From: Oscillospiraceae bacterium
Lineage (GTDB): Bacteria > Bacillota > Clostridia > Oscillospirales > CAG-272
Length of the DNA stretch: 52,632 nucleotides
NCBI GenBank assembly: GCA_015065205.1
Contig: SVQS01000001.1
Span: 1-52,632, forward strand
Direction: 5' to 3'
How positions within the stretch are numbered: position 1 is the first letter of the stretch; the number at the start of each line of letters is the position of its first letter. This document shows, in pieces, positions 49,948 through 52,632 of the stretch. The translations under genes were made by a program, and so were the position numbers. The notes beneath the pieces are model-generated. The model saw nothing but the letters and a program-made list of their open reading frames with translations. It ran no database searches and was not told where the DNA came from.

Positions 49948-50969
49948 TATTGTTCTCCGTTTCTCTCTTTTTGATAGATTGCAAGTTTTTCTGCCCACAC
50001 GGCATCGAGTTCAGCGTCTCCGCGACGGTCGGAAAGATTGTACTTTTCGACAAGAATGTTGCCAAAGTAAGAGGTCAACTTTTCTGCTCCGTAAACATTG
50101 AGGTGCACTCCTGCATCGTATGTGTCTGTGTTCCAATCAAGACCGATCTCTTCGTCAAGGGGAATGAAATTGTAGTAATCAACACCTTTTTCGTCAGCCC
50201 AATCGACAATTTGTGCGTCCCATTCTTCGTACCAATAGTACTTCCACTCGTTGGTGGGAGCTTTGATAAGAATGAATGCAACCCCCTTCTCTTCACAAAG
50301 CACACGCATTTTTTCAAGGTATTCAAAGCCGATTTCGGGCAAGGTGTAGTCAATGAGAGGTCTGCCCGCTATGCTGTTCGTTTTGGGCTTTGTTGCCGTT
50401 TGCATCAAATATCCGTTATGGGAAACGGTATCACGGTGGAAAAGATATTGCCAATCTTCCCTACCAATCTCACTCCAACGGCTATGATAACGCAAAAGAG
50501 GAAAAACGTAGGAAAGAAAATCCTCTTCCTCGGTCATCGAGGCATTGATTGCTTCAACCTTGCTCTGTGACCACTTCATGCCGTCCAATGTCATGCGGTT
50601 GTATGCCTCGTTTTGCGGCTTACCGTATTTGATGGAAAGCACGTTAAAGACCACCGCCTTGGGCGTTTCGCGCTTGAGCGTTTCCTCCAAAAGATAGTAA
50701 GATTGCCAAATAAGCTGTTGCGCGCTACCGCGCACGTAAGATGTAATGCCGTACTCCTGCCACAGGGTGGGCGGGGTAAAGCATTCGTAAACCTCACAGT
50801 CGCCGATGAACACGACGTCGTGGTCGGGCTTCTCGCGGTAGTATTCCGCAATCAGTGCACCATCGCGTGAGGTTGTCATATATTTTGGCGTGACCAGCAT
50901 TTGCACAAAGCCAAGTGTGAGAACCGTGGCAAGCAGAATGCAGGTACATAAAATGAATGTTTTTTTCAT
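49947..50969 (-). CDS. Membrane-anchored SGNH-like protein (DltD/AlgX-type acyl transfer partner)
   Basis: This 340-residue protein has one N-terminal membrane helix (about 5-24) and an extracytoplasmic SGNH-fold domain. VVFIGDCEVYECFTPP (52-67) is the block I strand, with Cys/Glu where GDSH is usual, and DAGVHLNVYGAEKL (about 290-303) is block V with catalytic-type D/H (D-x-x-H). The missing block I Ser (GDC instead of GDS) is odd; Cys may replace it as nucleophile, as in some DltD-like partners. Together with an MBOAT membrane acyltransferase it should O-acylate a wall polymer. RBS and 24-bp gap to the VanZ gene indicate one operon. Confidence 0.8.
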   Translation of the reverse strand: MKKTFILCTCILLATVLTLGFVQMLVTPKYMTTSRDGALIAEYYREKPDHDVVFIGDCEVYECFTPPTLWQEYGITSYVRGSAQQLIWQSYYLLEETLKRETPKAVVFNVLSIKYGKPQNEAYNRMTLDGMKWSQSKVEAINASMTEEEDFLSYVFPLLRYHSRWSEIGREDWQYLFHRDTVSHNGYLMQTATKPKTNSIAGRPLIDYTLPEIGFEYLEKMRVLCEEKGVAFILIKAPTNEWKYYWYEEWDAQIVDWADEKGVDYYNFIPLDEEIGLDWNTDTYDAGVHLNVYGAEKLTSYFGNILVEKYNLSDRRGDAELDAVWAEKLAIYQKERNGEQ

Positions 50970-50993
50970 AAATCTCCTTGGTATGTAAAAAGG

Positions 50994-51581
50994 TCAGGAA
51001 AAATAGAGGATCATAGCAACCACCGTGCTCAAGTATGCCGCAACGGAAATTGGAGCACCGATGCGCACCGTCCATTGATTGATCTTTTGCGTGGTTGGCT
51101 GTGAAATACGGCAGATGTATTTTTCATACAGTAAAACGCCGAGGAATGCACCAAGCGTATTCAAAACTACATCCTCAAAGGAGAACACGCCAAAGCTTGC
51201 AAAGAGTTGAATGCACTCCACCATACAGGAAAACACGCAAGCAAAGCCGACTGCTCTTTTCCTACCGTAGAAAAAGGATGCGTAAATGCCCCACGGCATG
51301 AACACAAGAATGTTCAAAACAGCAATGAGGAATCCGCGAATGAGACGCCAAGAATTGGTCTCGAAAAAGAATTCGAAAAAGGAAAATCCGTTCAAAAAGC
51401 GTTCACCAAGCGACATTGGTGAGCTGATGTTGATTTGGGAAATAAAGGAAAACTTGAATACGATCGCCCAAATCAAAAGCAAAACATAGATACCTGTGGC
51501 AAAAAGAAGTGTTTTTGTGCCTTCGTTTGGTCGCCTTTGCGGTGCAAAAATACGGCACAAAAAGGCTTTTATCGACTTCAC
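50994..51581 (-). CDS. VanZ-family membrane protein
   Basis: This 195-residue protein has about five helices. NILVFMPWGIYA (about 92-103), ECIQLFASFGVFSFEDVVLNTLGAFLG (about 127-153) are the VanZ-like signature (GxxxEDxxxNxxGxxxG). VanZ of enterococci gives low-level teicoplanin resistance by an unknown mechanism; most chromosomal relatives have no known role. It lies between the MBOAT and SGNH genes, so a link to surface polymer modification is likely. The stop precedes the SGNH gene by 24 bp. Confidence 0.87.
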   Translation of the reverse strand: MKSIKAFLCRIFAPQRRPNEGTKTLLFATGIYVLLLIWAIVFKFSFISQINISSPMSLGERFLNGFSFFEFFFETNSWRLIRGFLIAVLNILVFMPWGIYASFFYGRKRAVGFACVFSCMVECIQLFASFGVFSFEDVVLNTLGAFLGVLLYEKYICRISQPTTQKINQWTVRIGAPISVAAYLSTVVAMILYFS

Positions 51582-51604
51582 AGACTTCCCTCCTCTATTT
51601 CAGT

Positions 51605-52632
51605 TTAGAATTGTTGATAGATGAATTGCGATGCGTCATAGCCGATGCCATAAGCACCGAATATGAGAATGACAACAATCAGCGCACAAACCGCGGCAAA
51701 CCAAGCCACGGGGTGTGGTGCTATGCGGTGATGGACGGGTGTATTGCGACCGAGACGATCAAAAACATTGATAACAGCGATGCCGCCAAGAATAACGCAC
51801 CATTCGGTTATGCCGAGACCAAATGAAAGCAGCCCCCACGAATCAAGTTTGCCTGTGAAAAGCTCACCCACGTTCCATTTGGTAAGCATACTCCCCCACA
51901 AACGGAATGTCTTGGGCACATCGCGGTAACAGTCAAGACTGCGGATCAGTCCCATCAAAAGGAAGGTGCGCGTCATTTGCCATACATTCCAAATACGTGT
52001 GTCAGCAAGTTTGGGAAAACGCTTGTGGAAGATGCGATAAAGGGGTTCGCATTCGCGAGAAACGAGAATGACAAAGCAGTTGAGAAGTCCCCAAACGATG
52101 AAGTTCCAGCCCGCACCATGCCAAAGACCCGTTAGAAACCACGTTGCAATGGTGGCTGTGTAAACAGGCAGGCGCATGCCAAAGCCTTTGCCAAACTTTT
52201 TAGTAGCACCAAGGGAGATCTTTTGCATCCCCTTGGAAACAGACAAGGGATAGAAGATGTAATCGGTGAACCACGTGCCCATGGTGATGTGCCAGCGATT
52301 CCAATACTCTTTTGTTGAGCGTGAGGAAAACGGACGGTTAAAGTTTTCGGCGAGACGGATGCCCATTGCCTCGGAAAGACCGATGGTGATATCGATGCCA
52401 CCCGTAAAGTCACCGTAAATCTGCGCGGAATAAAGCAAAATGAGCAAGAAAACGTAGATCCCGTCGAACTTATCCGACTGTTCAATCAGCGTTTTAATGC
52501 CGATCATTGCGGTGTCGGCTACAATCAGCTTTTTGAAATATCCCCACACCATGCGGAAGAGTCCTGCGCGGACGTTCTCGCAGTTGAATGGATGCTCACC
52601 AATGAGTTGCTCCTGCAAATCGCCAAAGCGGC
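51605..52632 (-). CDS. MBOAT-family O-acyltransferase (AlgI/DltB-like), N-terminus beyond window edge
   Basis: The frame runs off the right end, so about the first third is missing; the TTG at 52618 is internal. The visible 342 residues begin RFGDLQEQL, typical of the AlgI middle region, then FKKLIVADTAMIG, YGDFTGGIDI, and the conserved STKEYWNRWHITMGTWFTDYIFYPL with the first conserved His. GLWHGAGWNFIVWGLLN holds the catalytic His (LWHG). MBOAT proteins pass acetyl groups across the membrane to an SGNH partner such as the one at 49947-50969. It is the upstream gene here of the four-gene cluster. The target polymer is unknown. Confidence 0.93.
   Translation of the reverse strand, partial: RFGDLQEQLIGEHPFNCENVRAGLFRMVWGYFKKLIVADTAMIGIKTLIEQSDKFDGIYVFLLILLYSAQIYGDFTGGIDITIGLSEAMGIRLAENFNRPFSSRSTKEYWNRWHITMGTWFTDYIFYPLSVSKGMQKISLGATKKFGKGFGMRLPVYTATIATWFLTGLWHGAGWNFIVWGLLNCFVILVSRECEPLYRIFHKRFPKLADTRIWNVWQMTRTFLLMGLIRSLDCYRDVPKTFRLWGSMLTKWNVGELFTGKLDSWGLLSFGLGITEWCVILGGIAVINVFDRLGRNTPVHHRIAPHPVAWFAAVCALIVVILIFGAYGIGYDASQFIYQQF

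Overview
The window reads as chromosome of an uncultured, probably gut-associated, low-to-mid GC Clostridia (Firmicutes). Supporting signs are strong AGGAGG-type ribosome binding sites, promoters with a TTGACA-like box 17 bp from an extended TGnTATAAT box, AddAB instead of RecBCD, an E. hirae-type V-ATPase operon, a SpoIVFB-like M50 protease, a SpoVB/MurJ-like flippase, and lipoproteins or surface proteins with Asp-box (sialidase-fold) and BspA-type LRR domains. I cannot name a genus.

Layout, left half. 1-765 is the 3' end of pheT. 916-5235 holds two paralogous membrane zinc-ribbon genes, the first broken by one missing base. Between them lie a sialidase-fold lipoprotein with a 21-unit TTPE stalk and a small alarmone synthetase. 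5254-5477 is a MITE-like element with 13-bp inverted ends. A DUF5662-like gene and a BIME-like inverted repeat follow. 6502-9184 is a minus-strand four-gene operon (MerR regulator, two membrane proteins, XRE regulator) behind a MerR-type promoter with a 19-bp spacer. A flavodoxin and tRNA-Lys follow. 10506-15595 is a minus-strand operon htrA - response regulator - histidine kinase - rlmA - glycosyltransferase. Facing it on the plus strand is queG-addB-addA (15785-23321). An LRR lipoprotein, a CAT-anticodon tRNA overlapped by a 31-bp palindrome, and a large membrane-anchored sialidase-fold protein (24560-28063) complete this half.

Layout, right half. 28142-31815 is a pair of ABC exporter half-transporters. 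Then come an alpha/beta hydrolase, an M50 protease, a likely 45-residue CxxC protein gene (34028-34165), a polysaccharide-type flippase and a DUF4097-like lipoprotein. 36727-39631 encodes two adjacent, very divergent MutS-type ATPases without mismatch-binding domains. 39793-48619 is a complete ntpFIKECGABD V-ATPase operon whose c-ring subunit carries the Na+-site residues of E. hirae NtpK. The right edge (49459-52632) is a cell-surface polymer O-acetylation cluster: truncated MBOAT, VanZ-family protein, SGNH-like protein and lipoprotein.

How the parts connect. Envelope and stress functions dominate: HtrA with its two-component system, the flippase, exporters, O-acetylation genes and sialidase-fold surface proteins. 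Na+ export by the V-ATPase would energise the membrane. The least explained items are the paired MutS-like ATPases, the palindrome that swallows a tRNA 3' end, the MerR/XRE membrane-protein operon, and the small alarmone synthetase coupled to a membrane zinc-ribbon protein.
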